64,000 nt of DNA. It comes from Psychrobacter sp. Choline-02u-9. GTDB taxonomy: Bacteria > Pseudomonadota > Gammaproteobacteria > Pseudomonadales > Moraxellaceae. The stretch lies in the NCBI RefSeq assembly GCF_002836505.1, contig NZ_PJBF01000042.1, positions 1 to 64,000 of the forward strand, given 5' to 3'. A program made the position numbers and the translations under genes. Below are positions 55,514 through 64,000 of the stretch, one piece after another. The first letter of the stretch is position 1. Each line of letters opens with the position of its first letter. The notes under the pieces were generated by a model. That model did no database searches. It was not told the origin of the DNA and worked only from the letters and a program-made list of their open reading frames with translations.

Positions 55514-56686
55514 ATGAGCGAGCAGTCACCAGAGCAAACAATGGATAATCTAAATCAAACCACTACAGGCGCTAGCGATACCGCAACTGAAAAAGAGTTT
55601 TTAGACAATATTCGCCAAAATATTGACGCAGTAGACTGTGAGATCCAAACGTTAATCAACAACCGTGCAAAGTTGGCTCAGCAAGTAGCCATGGTAAAGA
55701 AAAATCATACCGCTGCTGATGACAATAGCAATCCTATCTTTTACCGCCCTGAACGTGAAGCACAGGTACTAAAAGCTGTCATGGAGCGTAATGCAGGTCC
55801 CATTGCTGATGAAAAAATGGCGCGCTTGTTTCGTGAAATCATGTCAGTATGCTTGGATTTAGAAGCGCCGCAGCGTATTTCCTTCTTGGGCCCTGTCGGC
55901 ACCTTTACGCATGCCGCTGCGCTCAAGCACTTTGGTAAAGCCGCTGATACTGTGCCAATGACAACCATTACTGATGTGTTCCGCGAAGTCGAAGCGGGTA
56001 CAGCGATGTATGGCGTGGTCCCTGTTGAAAACTCTTCAGAAGGCGTCGTCAACCATACTCTAGATGGTTTCTTATCTTCTACTTTGAAAATCATTGGCGA
56101 AGTTGAACTGCCAATTCATCAAAACTTCTTAGTTGCTGAGCATACTAAGATTGATGGCTTGAGCCGTATTTATTCACACCAGCAGTCGCTTGCTCAGTGC
56201 CGTCATTGGCTAGATGTAAACTTCCCTAATGTCGAACGTGTGGCAGTATCAAGCAATGGTGAAGCTGCTCGCCGCCTTAAAAACGAATGGCATTCAGCTG
56301 CGATTGCAGGTGATGTCGCTGTTGCAGAGTATGGCTTACATAAGCTCTACTCAAATATTGAAGACAATCCAAGTAACACCACACGCTTCCTTATTATCGG
56401 TCATGAGGCGATTGCGCCATCTGGTCAAGACAAAACTTCTATCGTCGTCTCCGCTCACGATAAAGCAGGCGCACTGATCGAAATCTTGAAACCTTTGTCA
56501 TATCATGGCGTATCGATGACCAGTATTGAGACGCGTCCTGAGCGTCCTAACAAGTGGGCATACGTATTCTTTATCGATATGAATGGTCATGTTAATGATC
56601 CAAACGTTAGCGCTGCCATCAATGATATTCGTCCATTGGTCAAAGATTTGCGCATATTGGGCTCATATCCAAAAGCTGTCCTATAG
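55514..56686 (+). CDS. pheA: Bifunctional chorismate mutase / prephenate dehydratase (P-protein)
   Basis: PheA converts chorismate to prephenate and then to phenylpyruvate for phenylalanine synthesis. The 390-residue protein has a chorismate mutase helix bundle at about 28-115 (DNIRQNIDAVDCEIQTLIN), the prephenate dehydratase domain at about 116-295 with VPVENSSEGVVNHTLD and NTTRFLIIG, and a C-terminal ACT domain at about 300-390 (SIETRPERPNKWAYVFFID). The start has AAGGATGGGCGGTA upstream. It begins a plus-strand cluster with hisC and tyrA-aroA. Phenylalanine feedback through the ACT domain is expected from the family. Confidence 0.97.
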   Translation: MSEQSPEQTMDNLNQTTTGASDTATEKEFLDNIRQNIDAVDCEIQTLINNRAKLAQQVAMVKKNHTAADDNSNPIFYRPEREAQVLKAVMERNAGPIADEKMARLFREIMSVCLDLEAPQRISFLGPVGTFTHAAALKHFGKAADTVPMTTITDVFREVEAGTAMYGVVPVENSSEGVVNHTLDGFLSSTLKIIGEVELPIHQNFLVAEHTKIDGLSRIYSHQQSLAQCRHWLDVNFPNVERVAVSSNGEAARRLKNEWHSAAIAGDVAVAEYGLHKLYSNIEDNPSNTTRFLIIGHEAIAPSGQDKTSIVVSAHDKAGALIEILKPLSYHGVSMTSIETRPERPNKWAYVFFIDMNGHVNDPNVSAAINDIRPLVKDLRILGSYPKAVL

Positions 56687-56805
56687 GCGACTACCTATAG
56701 ATAACTATAGGCTTATTCACTGGTATTCATACATAATAGATGGGTCTTAGCTTTTGCAGATAGTATTCAAAAAAAGCATTTATAGATACCATCTAAGGAT
56801 AAACC

Positions 56806-57948
56806 ATGCAGACTACTCAATTGACCGCGTCAGATCTATCGCCGTTAACGCCAGCTTACGACAGTATTTTGGCATTGGCACCTTATCAAACCGGTAAGCC
56901 AATTGAGGAGCTGACACGTGAGTATGGTGTCTCAGATGTGGTCAAGCTGGCTAGCAATGAGAATCCAATGGGATGCTCCCCACGAGTGACGCTAGCAGTG
57001 ACCGAGCAGCTAGGGCAGTTGTCACGTTATCCTGATGGCAATGGTTACTATCTAAAGCAAGCGCTGGCTGACTTTAACGATGTCAATGCCAATCAAATTA
57101 CCTTAGGTAATGGCTCTGATGATTTGCTCGATATTTTAGCACGCAGCTTTGTGGGTGCTGATGATGCCATCGTCTATAGCCAGTATGCTTTTGTGGTTTA
57201 TCCTATGCTAGCGAAGATGCAAGGTGCCACGGGCATTGAAGTGCCTGCTCAGCGCTTTGGCCACAACCTAAAAGCCATGAGCCAAGCGGTACAAGATAAT
57301 CCGAATACCAAAATCGTTTTTATTGCCAATCCGAATAATCCAACGGGTACGCAGCTAGAGCAAAAAGAGCTGCGCCAGTTCGTTGCCAGTGTGCCAAGCT
57401 CAGTCTTGGTGGTACTAGATGAAGCTTATATCGAGTATAGTCCTGAGAGTAACAACCGCGCACTATTAAATGAGTTCGATAATGTCATTATTGTGCGTAC
57501 TTTTTCTAAAGCTTATGGGCTGGCAGGTTTACGCGTCGGTTATGCTCTAAGCTCGGTGGCAGTGGCGAATTTACTAAACCGAATTCGTCAGCCATTTAAC
57601 GTCAGCCGTGTTGGTTTAGCTGCCGCTGCTGCTGCACTTGCCGATCAAGACTTTATCGAAAAAACTCGTCTGATAAACGATGAGCAAATGCGTTGGTTAG
57701 AAAAGCAGTTTGACGCGCTAGGGCTGGGTTTTGTGAAGTCGCATGCCAATTTTATTATGGTCGAAGTGCAGGTTGAGATGGAAGATATAACTGCTGCCTC
57801 TATCCATCAGGCACTACTTGAACAAGGCGTTATTGTCCGTCCGTTGGATGCTTACGGATTGCCTAACTGGCTACGTATCACAGTAGGTGTGGCTGAAGAC
57901 AATCTGCGTTTGATTGATACTCTGCGTTCTATTTTGACTGAAGACTAA
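56806..57948 (+). CDS. hisC: Histidinol-phosphate aminotransferase (aromatic-cluster type)
   Basis: This fold-type I PLP aminotransferase has 380 residues. The Schiff-base lysine is in VRTFSKAYGLAGLRVGYAL near residue 230. LASNENPMGCSP is near residue 49 and GNGSDDLLDILA near 103. HisC-type enzymes also transaminate aromatic keto acids. Placement between pheA and the tyrA-aroA fusion suggests that this copy serves aromatic amino-acid synthesis, perhaps in addition to histidine. The start has AAGGATAAACC upstream. Whether another hisC exists cannot be told. Confidence 0.94.
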   Translation: MQTTQLTASDLSPLTPAYDSILALAPYQTGKPIEELTREYGVSDVVKLASNENPMGCSPRVTLAVTEQLGQLSRYPDGNGYYLKQALADFNDVNANQITLGNGSDDLLDILARSFVGADDAIVYSQYAFVVYPMLAKMQGATGIEVPAQRFGHNLKAMSQAVQDNPNTKIVFIANPNNPTGTQLEQKELRQFVASVPSSVLVVLDEAYIEYSPESNNRALLNEFDNVIIVRTFSKAYGLAGLRVGYALSSVAVANLLNRIRQPFNVSRVGLAAAAAALADQDFIEKTRLINDEQMRWLEKQFDALGLGFVKSHANFIMVEVQVEMEDITAASIHQALLEQGVIVRPLDAYGLPNWLRITVGVAEDNLRLIDTLRSILTED

Positions 57949-58037
57949 GCGCATCTATAAGTGCTTTGTAATTTAAAAATTGTTCTTAATTAGCCATTAA
58001 AATTTATAACACTAAGACTGGCTCTATCTATGTCTTA

Positions 58038-60392
58038 GTGTGTCCAACGAGAAAAGCCGTGAGTAGTCAGAAAAATAATAAACTTCAATCGTCTCTAAAT
58101 ACTACGCCGCCTATATTCAAACAAGTTTGTGTGATTGGGCTTGGGCTGATTGGTGCCAGTTTTGCGCAAGCTATTAAAGACAATGGCTTAAGCGCGCGTC
58201 TGGTAGCAGTCGATAGACATGCACCAAGTATCACAGAAGCCATCGAGCATGGTCTGCTAGATGCAGGTAGTGCAAACTTACAAGACGTCATCGCTGGCAG
58301 TGATTTAATCATTATTGCAGTGCCAGTACAGGCAGTTCAAGCAGTGTTCGTTGATATCAAACAAGCGATAGATAACGGACAGCTTGCCAGTGATTGCATC
58401 ATGACGGATGTCTGTAGCACTAAGGTCAATATCATTGATGCCGCTAAAGCAATGTTCGGCTCGCTGCCGACAGGATTGGTGCCAGCGCATCCAATTGCTG
58501 GGGCTGAAAATTCAGGGTATCATGCGCGCCGCGCCAGTTTATTTGTCAATCATAGCGTCATTATTTGCGAGCTACCGACAACCAGTGCAACTGCTATTGC
58601 AAAGTTGCGACTATTGTGGGAATCAGTAGGCGCAAATGTCATGTCAATGGATGCTGAGCACCATGACCGCATATTAGCGCACACCAGCCATTTGCCACAT
58701 TTACTTGCCTTTAATTTGGTTGAGCAATTGGCAAGCCATGATGACAATTTAGATATGTTTCGTTATGCCGCTGGTGGATTCCGCGATTTCACGCGTATCG
58801 CTGCCAGTGACCCTAAAATGTGGCATGATATATTTTTTGCCAACCAAAGCGCGATTGTCAGCGCCCTTGATGAGTATGGTGTCTATTTACAGACGATGCG
58901 CCAGCTTATCATTGATCAAGATTCAACTGCCCTGATGGGACTTTTGGGCCGCGCGCAAGCCGCACGGCGACATTTCGGCCATATGTTAGCCAGCACCCCT
59001 TATACGGATACTTCTGCTATGTCAGCTTCTTATAATATTACCCCTAGCAATACTGTTTCTGGCACCATCGCGATTCCTGGTGATAAATCTATCTCGCATC
59101 GCAGCGTTATGCTCGGCAGTCTTGCCACAGGCGTGACAAATGTGACTGGGTTTTTGGAAGGGGAAGATGCGCTAGCAACGCTACAAGCATTCCGTGACAT
59201 GGGTGTGACTATCGAAGGCCCTGATAATGGCAATTTGACCATTCATGGTGTTGGTATGAATGGTTTAAAACCTAGCAAAACACCACTGTATATGGGTAAC
59301 TCTGGTACCAGTATGCGCCTGCTATCTGGTATTTTGGCAGCACAATCATTTGATAGCGTACTGACAGGTGATACTAGCTTGAATAAACGCCCGATGGAGC
59401 GCGTGGCGGCACCGTTACGGTCTATGGGTGCCGTTATCCAAAGCACTGGTCATAGTGGTACTGCGCCGCTGAGTATCACTGGTCGTGATACAGCTGGTAA
59501 GCCATTACAAGGTGCTGAGTATGATATGCCAGTTGCTTCAGCTCAGGTAAAGTCTTGTTTGCTACTAGCAGGTCTATGGGCCGAGGGTACGACAACGGTC
59601 ACACAGCCTGAGATCAGCCGTGACCATACTGAGCGTATGCTATCGGCCTTTGGTTATCCGGTAACCGTAGAAGGCAATCGTATCAGTGTCACTGGCGGCG
59701 GCACACTAACAGGCGGCGATATCGCGGTTCCTGCTGATATCTCATCTGCAGCGTTTTTTATGGTGGCAGCAGCCATCAGTCAAGACAGCGAGCTGACCTT
59801 AACCCAAGTAGGTATCAACCCTACGCGTACTGGCGTCATTGATATTCTAAAATTAATGAATGCAGATATTAGCCTAAGCAATGAAACACATGTGGGCGGC
59901 GAGCCAGTTGCTGATATTACGATTCGCAGCTCAAACCTAGTCGGTATTGAAATACCAGAGCATCTCGTACCACTGGCGATTGATGAATTCCCTGTGCTAT
60001 TTATCGCAGCCAGCTGTGCCCAAGGTCGTACGGTATTGACTGGTGCCAAGGAGCTGCGTGTCAAAGAGTCAGATCGTATCGCTGTGATGGCAGAAGGATT
60101 ACATACGCTTGGTATTGATTGTACTGTAACTGATGATGGTCTGATTATCGAAGGCAAAGGCGCCGCTACTGAAAGCGGTGAAGTCAACAATGACCAACCT
60201 GTCTTTGGTGGCGGTCATATTGTCTCGCATCATGATCACCGTATTGCAATGAGCTTCTCTGTTGCCAGTCTGCGTGCATCCCAGCAAATTACCATTGAAG
60301 GGGTTGAAACGGTTAATACCAGTTTCCCGGGATTTGCTGAGCTTGCCAACCAAATTGGTATATCTATCCAAGTGGATACTGGTGCTGAGTAA
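58038..60392 (+). CDS. Fused prephenate dehydrogenase (TyrA) and EPSP synthase (AroA)
   Basis: A single 784-residue protein combines two shikimate-pathway enzymes. Residues about 28-315 are the NAD-dependent prephenate dehydrogenase, with VIGLGLIGASFAQAI and the catalytic-site segment LVPAHPIAGAENSG. Residues about 330-784 are EPSP synthase, with PGDKSISHRSVMLGSLATG, GNSGTSMRL, DTSLNKRPMERV and the late KESDRIAVMAEGL. This fusion is known in Acinetobacter and Pseudomonas relatives. The start is GTG 58038; a second GTG at 58059 with GAGAAAAG upstream is equally possible. It follows hisC by 89 bp. Confidence 0.95.
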   Translation: MCPTRKAVSSQKNNKLQSSLNTTPPIFKQVCVIGLGLIGASFAQAIKDNGLSARLVAVDRHAPSITEAIEHGLLDAGSANLQDVIAGSDLIIIAVPVQAVQAVFVDIKQAIDNGQLASDCIMTDVCSTKVNIIDAAKAMFGSLPTGLVPAHPIAGAENSGYHARRASLFVNHSVIICELPTTSATAIAKLRLLWESVGANVMSMDAEHHDRILAHTSHLPHLLAFNLVEQLASHDDNLDMFRYAAGGFRDFTRIAASDPKMWHDIFFANQSAIVSALDEYGVYLQTMRQLIIDQDSTALMGLLGRAQAARRHFGHMLASTPYTDTSAMSASYNITPSNTVSGTIAIPGDKSISHRSVMLGSLATGVTNVTGFLEGEDALATLQAFRDMGVTIEGPDNGNLTIHGVGMNGLKPSKTPLYMGNSGTSMRLLSGILAAQSFDSVLTGDTSLNKRPMERVAAPLRSMGAVIQSTGHSGTAPLSITGRDTAGKPLQGAEYDMPVASAQVKSCLLLAGLWAEGTTTVTQPEISRDHTERMLSAFGYPVTVEGNRISVTGGGTLTGGDIAVPADISSAAFFMVAAAISQDSELTLTQVGINPTRTGVIDILKLMNADISLSNETHVGGEPVADITIRSSNLVGIEIPEHLVPLAIDEFPVLFIAASCAQGRTVLTGAKELRVKESDRIAVMAEGLHTLGIDCTVTDDGLIIEGKGAATESGEVNNDQPVFGGGHIVSHHDHRIAMSFSVASLRASQQITIEGVETVNTSFPGFAELANQIGISIQVDTGAE

Positions 60393-60438
60393 GTCGCTAA
60401 GCTACCGTTAACTCTTAAAGATTTAATCTAACATCGTT

Positions 60439-60482
60439 AGCAATGTACTCATGTCACTATTGGCATGAGTACATTGCTTTTT
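60439..60482 (+). terminator. Rho-independent terminator of the aromatic cluster
   Basis: A 15-bp perfect stem (AGCAATGTACTCATG, 60439-60453, with 60464-60478) has a ten-base loop and a T5 tract. It ends the pheA-hisC-tyrA/aroA transcript. Confidence 0.93.
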
Positions 60483-60587
60483 ACCTTATAATCTCACTGT
60501 AGTAACCCTGCACTCTCACGATTCGATTGACAATAATAATTAGAATTAGGTGAGAGTGCGCTTTGCTCTAAAAAGTTGTCCTATATT

Positions 60588-61550
60588 ATGACTACCCAAA
60601 ATGTCATCAAAAAACCCGTTGCCCCAATCACCACAACCAGACGCGGCATTATTACTGCGCTTATCGCGTTCTTTATTTGGGGTGGATTTCCGTTATACTT
60701 CAAGCAGCTATCTGATTATGATGCGACGGAGATCATAGGTCACCGTATCACTTGGACGTTTTGTTGCCTATTGATTGTGTTAGTGGCTACCAAACGCTGG
60801 GGATGGATAGAAACGCTCAAGCAAAACCCAAGATGGATCGCGCTATCACTGGTCTCTGGGTTAATTATCGCAACCAACTGGCTGACCTATGTATGGGCGG
60901 TTAATCAAGACCGTATCCTTGAGGCCAGTTTGGGTTACTTTATCGGGCCATTGGTAGGTGTTGCGCTATCGATGATTTTATTCAAAGAGCGTTTGCGTCC
61001 TTTACAGTGGGTCGCTATTGGATTTGCACTGTTGTCTGTCATCATTCAAGTGGTGATGCTTGGTAGTCTGCCGTGGATATCATTGATTTTGGCATTTAGT
61101 TTTAGTACTTACGGGACGATTCAACGACAAACGCCATTGACTGCTGTCGATGCCATGTTTGTCGAGACTGCAATGCTAGTACCGTTATGTCTTTGGTGGT
61201 TTTGGCAGTCTGATGTGGCAAGCCACCAACTGAGCTTTTGGTTTAGCTCAAACATTTGGCTACTGATGATCGCAGGTCCGATTACGCTAATACCACTTTT
61301 ATTATTCAATAAATCTACCAAGCTCGTTGCATACAGTATTCTGAGCTTCATGAATTATCTGACGCCGACCTTCATTTTCTTTTTGGCGGTGTTCTATTAT
61401 AAAGAACCGTTCGATTCACAACGTTTGGCAGTATTTGGTCTGATTTGGTTAGGTCTGCTATTATTTAGCATCGATCTGTGGCGCCATCGTCCAAGTAAAG
61501 TGTTAAAAGCGGCGCGCCTACGTGAAGAAGCGCTAAAATCGGTTAAGTAA
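60588..61550 (+). CDS. RarD-type EamA transporter
   Basis: The 320-residue inner-membrane protein has the RarD hallmark GIITALIAFFIWGGFPLYFK in the first helix and GHRITWTFCCLL in the second. NWLTYVWAVNQDRILEASLGYFIGPL, from near residue 100, is the family core. I start at the ATG at 60588 because the longer frame begins at TTG. RarD proteins are of the DMT superfamily; the cellular role is unclear (chloramphenicol sensitivity in some species). It is followed by folB 42 bp later, so it may share its transcript. Confidence 0.9.
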   Translation: MTTQNVIKKPVAPITTTRRGIITALIAFFIWGGFPLYFKQLSDYDATEIIGHRITWTFCCLLIVLVATKRWGWIETLKQNPRWIALSLVSGLIIATNWLTYVWAVNQDRILEASLGYFIGPLVGVALSMILFKERLRPLQWVAIGFALLSVIIQVVMLGSLPWISLILAFSFSTYGTIQRQTPLTAVDAMFVETAMLVPLCLWWFWQSDVASHQLSFWFSSNIWLLMIAGPITLIPLLLFNKSTKLVAYSILSFMNYLTPTFIFFLAVFYYKEPFDSQRLAVFGLIWLGLLLFSIDLWRHRPSKVLKAARLREEALKSVK

Positions 61551-61592
61551 ATATTAATAATACGGAAAAAATTAGCAAACAAGGATGAAAGC

Positions 61593-62030
61593 ATGTTTCA
61601 TACTCAGTCTGATGTTGTATTTATAAAAGGTCTAAAAGTTGAGGCAGTAATTGGTGTTTATGATTGGGAGCGTGCTATCACTCAGCCATTACTCATTGAT
61701 ATCGTGCTTGAAACGGATATTAGCCGTGCGACTGTGTCAGATGATGTCAGCGATGCGCTGAGCTATAAAGAAGTCTGCGATGATGTGAGCGAGTGGTGCA
61801 AAGAGATTCAAGCAAAGCTGCTTGAGCATTTGGCTGGTCAGATCTCTGATAAGGTATTCGCAAAATATGACTGTCAAAAAATAACGTTGAGCATTGCTAA
61901 GCCTACCGCTATTGCCCAAGCTGATGCGGTAGGGGTGCAAATAACGCGCTATGCGCCAGCATCAACTAACGAGCTAACTACTAAAGAAGCTGCCAAAGAA
62001 GTTAACGTCAGCCAAGCTGATGATGCATAA
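61593..62030 (+). CDS. folB: Dihydroneopterin aldolase
   Basis: FolB cleaves dihydroneopterin to 6-hydroxymethyl-dihydropterin in folate synthesis. The 145-residue protein opens with FIKGLKVEAVIGVYDWER and has QPLLIDIVLETD, both family signatures. LSYKEVCDDVSEW lies near residue 60. The C-terminal 25 residues (ELTTKEAAKEVNVSQADDA) extend beyond the usual end. AAGGATGAAAGC precedes the start. It overlaps folK by 11 bases, so the two are translationally linked. Confidence 0.94.
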   Translation: MFHTQSDVVFIKGLKVEAVIGVYDWERAITQPLLIDIVLETDISRATVSDDVSDALSYKEVCDDVSEWCKEIQAKLLEHLAGQISDKVFAKYDCQKITLSIAKPTAIAQADAVGVQITRYAPASTNELTTKEAAKEVNVSQADDA

Positions 62031-62553
62031 AACGTCAGTGGATTTGAATTTGGAAATGCTAACACAATGCGCACCTGAGACTGTGCAAGCACAGCCTGTA
62101 GTAGAGGTAGTGTTAGCATTAGGTAGTAATTATCAAGCCGACAAGTATCTCCCGCTTGCTCGGCAGCGCTTGGCAGCGCTAGGTGCAGTGCAATTGTCTA
62201 CGGCCTTCCAAAATCCTGATTTTACCGCGACTTTAGACCAGCCAAAACCTGACTATACCAATCAATGTGTCCATCTAGTACTGACCACACCGATGCGCCT
62301 ACAACAACTACAGAAAACCTTCAAAACTCTTGAAGGCGATTGTAATAGGTGTCGACAGACTGAGCCAAATCAAGTACGGCGAGTGACGATGGACATTGAT
62401 ATTTTGATGGTCAAGTTGGCTAATATAGAAAATAGCCTAAGCAAAAAACCGAAATTTAAATCAGTGTTTGATTGGATTGTCATGGCCGATCGTTATCCAT
62501 TTAAAGCGCATGAGGAAGCGGGAGTTAAAGAATTGATTTTAACTAAGCTATAG
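62020..62553 (+). CDS. folK: Divergent 6-hydroxymethyl-dihydropterin pyrophosphokinase
   Basis: FolK transfers pyrophosphate to the product of FolB in folate synthesis. The 177-residue protein has VVEVVLALGSNYQADKYLPL near residue 26 and RRVTMDIDILMV near 122, the HPPK metal- and ATP-binding segments. The N-terminal 25 residues are extra. Between them the usual GR-R-P-R segment is replaced by CNRCRQTEPNQVRR, so the enzyme is divergent. It overlaps folB by 11 bases, which supports the assignment. Catalytic competence should be treated as likely but not certain. Confidence 0.85.
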   Translation: MMHKTSVDLNLEMLTQCAPETVQAQPVVEVVLALGSNYQADKYLPLARQRLAALGAVQLSTAFQNPDFTATLDQPKPDYTNQCVHLVLTTPMRLQQLQKTFKTLEGDCNRCRQTEPNQVRRVTMDIDILMVKLANIENSLSKKPKFKSVFDWIVMADRYPFKAHEEAGVKELILTKL

Positions 62554-62747
62554 TTTGGCTAATAAGTAGCCGTATCTTAATCACCATTATATCTTTTCAT
62601 CTAAAACTACCGTTGTTCAGTACTCACTCTGCCTTAACCCATCAGTTTACTAGACAAAAATCTAATAAAAACTATGCGATTATCTAAGCAATTGTTAGTA
62701 TAAGTGACGATGTAATCTTCAAGATACTACTACCTATTCAAAAACCA

Positions 62748-63992
62748 ATGAACTTTTTGAATAAAAAAATAATCATGAGTTTAGCAATCATACTCATGAT
62801 GTCTACTTTGTCTGCCTGCGATAAAACGCCTTCCGAGCATCTTCAATCTCTTACCAAAGATAACTACCCTGTGGCAAATATGCCAGACGAGCCACTAGAA
62901 ACTCCACTTGAGATTAATATTGAGCCCAAGCGCTTAGCCATGACCAGCTCATGGAGCGCAGGGGTAAAAGACGATGGTACGCTTTGGACATGGGGTACAG
63001 ATGGTCTACTGCGTGATACCAAGACAGGACAAGATCCAACGCCTAGGCAAGTCGAGGGTGTCAATGATGCGGTGGCTGTGTCAGGTGCTGGTCATATGTT
63101 ACTACTACGAAAAGATGGCACAGTGTGGGGTTGGGGTAGTAACTCTCATGGAGAGATAGACCCTAGTGATGGTGACATCTTTATTGAAGAATTGAGACAG
63201 ATTAAAGGGATTGAGAATGTTGTAGATATCGCTGCTGGTGAAATGGACTCCATATTCTTAACTAATAACGGTGAAGTCTATGTATTAGGCAGTAATGAAG
63301 GTGGTTGGGTTAATGAAATCCCAAAGCAACTTATTATCCCAACTAAAGTTCCTAATCTTTCAGATATAATCCGTATTGAATTTAGAAATGGAGTTCTATT
63401 AGCGTTAGATAAAAAAGGCGAGTTGTACTCTACAGGAAAATCAGAACGTGCGTTAGGACGTCTTCTCTATCAATCACAAGAACCTGAAATAGAATATCAT
63501 CCTGCTGCTAAAGTCGCATTACCTAAAAAAACTATCGATTTCTCAGTAACCTCTACAAGCGCAATGGCAGTTCTTGAAGATGGAAGCGTATGGAACTGGG
63601 GAAGCAATAGCTCTGCTAACCTAGCCTTATCAGATTCTGAAGATATTAAAATGCCAGAAAAAAATCCATATTTACATAAGGTTGTAAATATTGGAATACA
63701 TGCTGCTGTAACTTCTCAAGGTGACTTATATACTTTGAGTAAATACGGGTTTGGGAAGAATAAAAACTCTATTTCAGCGTATACATATAATAAACCTTTT
63801 TTAATAATGCAAAATATTGATCCAGACCAAATAGTTTATGGGTACTTATCATATGCTGTGGTCACAAATGATGGCAATGTCTGGTTTTGGAATTGGAATG
63901 AAAATGGGCAACGCGGCACGGGTGAAATTGTAGAAAGCATGGAAAAAGATTATGTATTAACCCCCGAAAAATCACTATTTACGTTAAATTAA
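62748..63992 (+). CDS. Lipoprotein with seven RCC1-type repeats
   Basis: This is a 414-residue lipoprotein with a signal peptide MNFLNKKIIMSLAIILMMSTLSAC (lipobox LSAC, Cys24). It has seven RCC1-type blade repeats of about 45-50 residues. Their markers are SAGVKDDGTLWTWG, MLLLRKDGTVWGWGS, SIFLTNNGEVYVLGS, GVLLALDKKGELYSTG, AMAVLEDGSVWNWGS, AAVTSQGDLYTLS and AVVTNDGNVWFWNW. A seven-bladed propeller is the expected fold. The 3' half looks more AT-rich than the 5' half. Bacterial RCC1 proteins are mostly uncharacterised. The gene ends eight bases before the window edge. Confidence 0.85.
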   Translation: MNFLNKKIIMSLAIILMMSTLSACDKTPSEHLQSLTKDNYPVANMPDEPLETPLEINIEPKRLAMTSSWSAGVKDDGTLWTWGTDGLLRDTKTGQDPTPRQVEGVNDAVAVSGAGHMLLLRKDGTVWGWGSNSHGEIDPSDGDIFIEELRQIKGIENVVDIAAGEMDSIFLTNNGEVYVLGSNEGGWVNEIPKQLIIPTKVPNLSDIIRIEFRNGVLLALDKKGELYSTGKSERALGRLLYQSQEPEIEYHPAAKVALPKKTIDFSVTSTSAMAVLEDGSVWNWGSNSSANLALSDSEDIKMPEKNPYLHKVVNIGIHAAVTSQGDLYTLSKYGFGKNKNSISAYTYNKPFLIMQNIDPDQIVYGYLSYAVVTNDGNVWFWNWNENGQRGTGEIVESMEKDYVLTPEKSLFTLN

Positions 63993-64000
63993 ACTTCTTA

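Noticed and set aside
59780..60190. 136-codon minus-strand frame inside the TyrA-AroA gene
   Set aside because: Antisense shadow of a strongly conserved EPSP synthase domain.
1..64000. tRNA, rRNA, CRISPR array, prophage or IS transposase
   Set aside because: No cloverleaf with the TTCGA arm, no rRNA-like sequence, no regularly spaced repeats and no transposase or integrase motifs were found by reading the sequence.

Overview
The window reads as chromosomal DNA of a psychrotolerant gammaproteobacterium of the Moraxellaceae, most likely Psychrobacter. This is inferred from the moderate-to-low GC protein families, the fused TyrA-AroA protein, the RutG-like permease and the absence of plasmid or phage genes. 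I found no tRNA, rRNA, CRISPR array or intact insertion sequence. Nearly all genes are housekeeping or central metabolism. The accessory part is a glycan-synthesis block at about 13.5-26.6 kb.

Layout. 0-9 kb: accB-accC (fatty-acid initiation), a MATE exporter, an EVE-domain protein, hemW, an entericidin-like lipoprotein, trmL and the tusD-C-B-E sulfur-relay operon. 9-13.4 kb: glnE and ilvE. 13.5-26.6 kb: surface-glycan block with seven glycosyltransferase-like genes or relatives, Ugd plus a UDP-glucuronate epimerase, a Stealth-family sugar-phosphate transferase, an LpxL-like acyltransferase, an unrecognised protein (18078-18845) and a decayed paralog of it (16300-16721). 26.7-30 kb: aspS and a SohB-type protease. 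30-39 kb: acyl-CoA dehydrogenase, APH-like kinase, histidine phosphatase and SDR, then two tandem fadD paralogs; this looks like fatty or hydroxy-acid catabolism. 39-49 kb: fetA/fetB-type ABC genes with a thioesterase, xthA, argJ, a DUF4377-like lipoprotein, sdaA, a uracil permease and a DMT transporter. 49.8-64 kb: a WG-repeat protein, a miniature inverted-repeat element, a hydrolase with rubredoxin, apt, an exported small protein, tal, pheA-hisC-tyrA/aroA, rarD-like, folB-folK and a seven-repeat RCC1-like lipoprotein.

How the genes fit together. Ugd and the epimerase would supply UDP-GlcA and UDP-GalA to the neighbouring glycosyltransferases, and the acyltransferase ties the block to lipid A or LOS. 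No Wzx/Wzy or ABC polymer exporter is visible, so a short lipooligosaccharide or modified core is more likely than a long O-antigen or capsule. pheA, hisC and the tyrA-aroA fusion form an aromatic amino-acid cluster. The ACAD, kinase and FadD genes could act together on acyl-CoAs.

The least expected observations are: a clearly alignable pseudogene copy of the unknown glycan-locus gene, with one frameshift and three aligned nonsense codons; a 176-bp element with perfect 15-bp terminal inverted repeats and a degenerate second right end next to it; a SohB homologue without its membrane anchor; and an exported seven-repeat RCC1-like lipoprotein.
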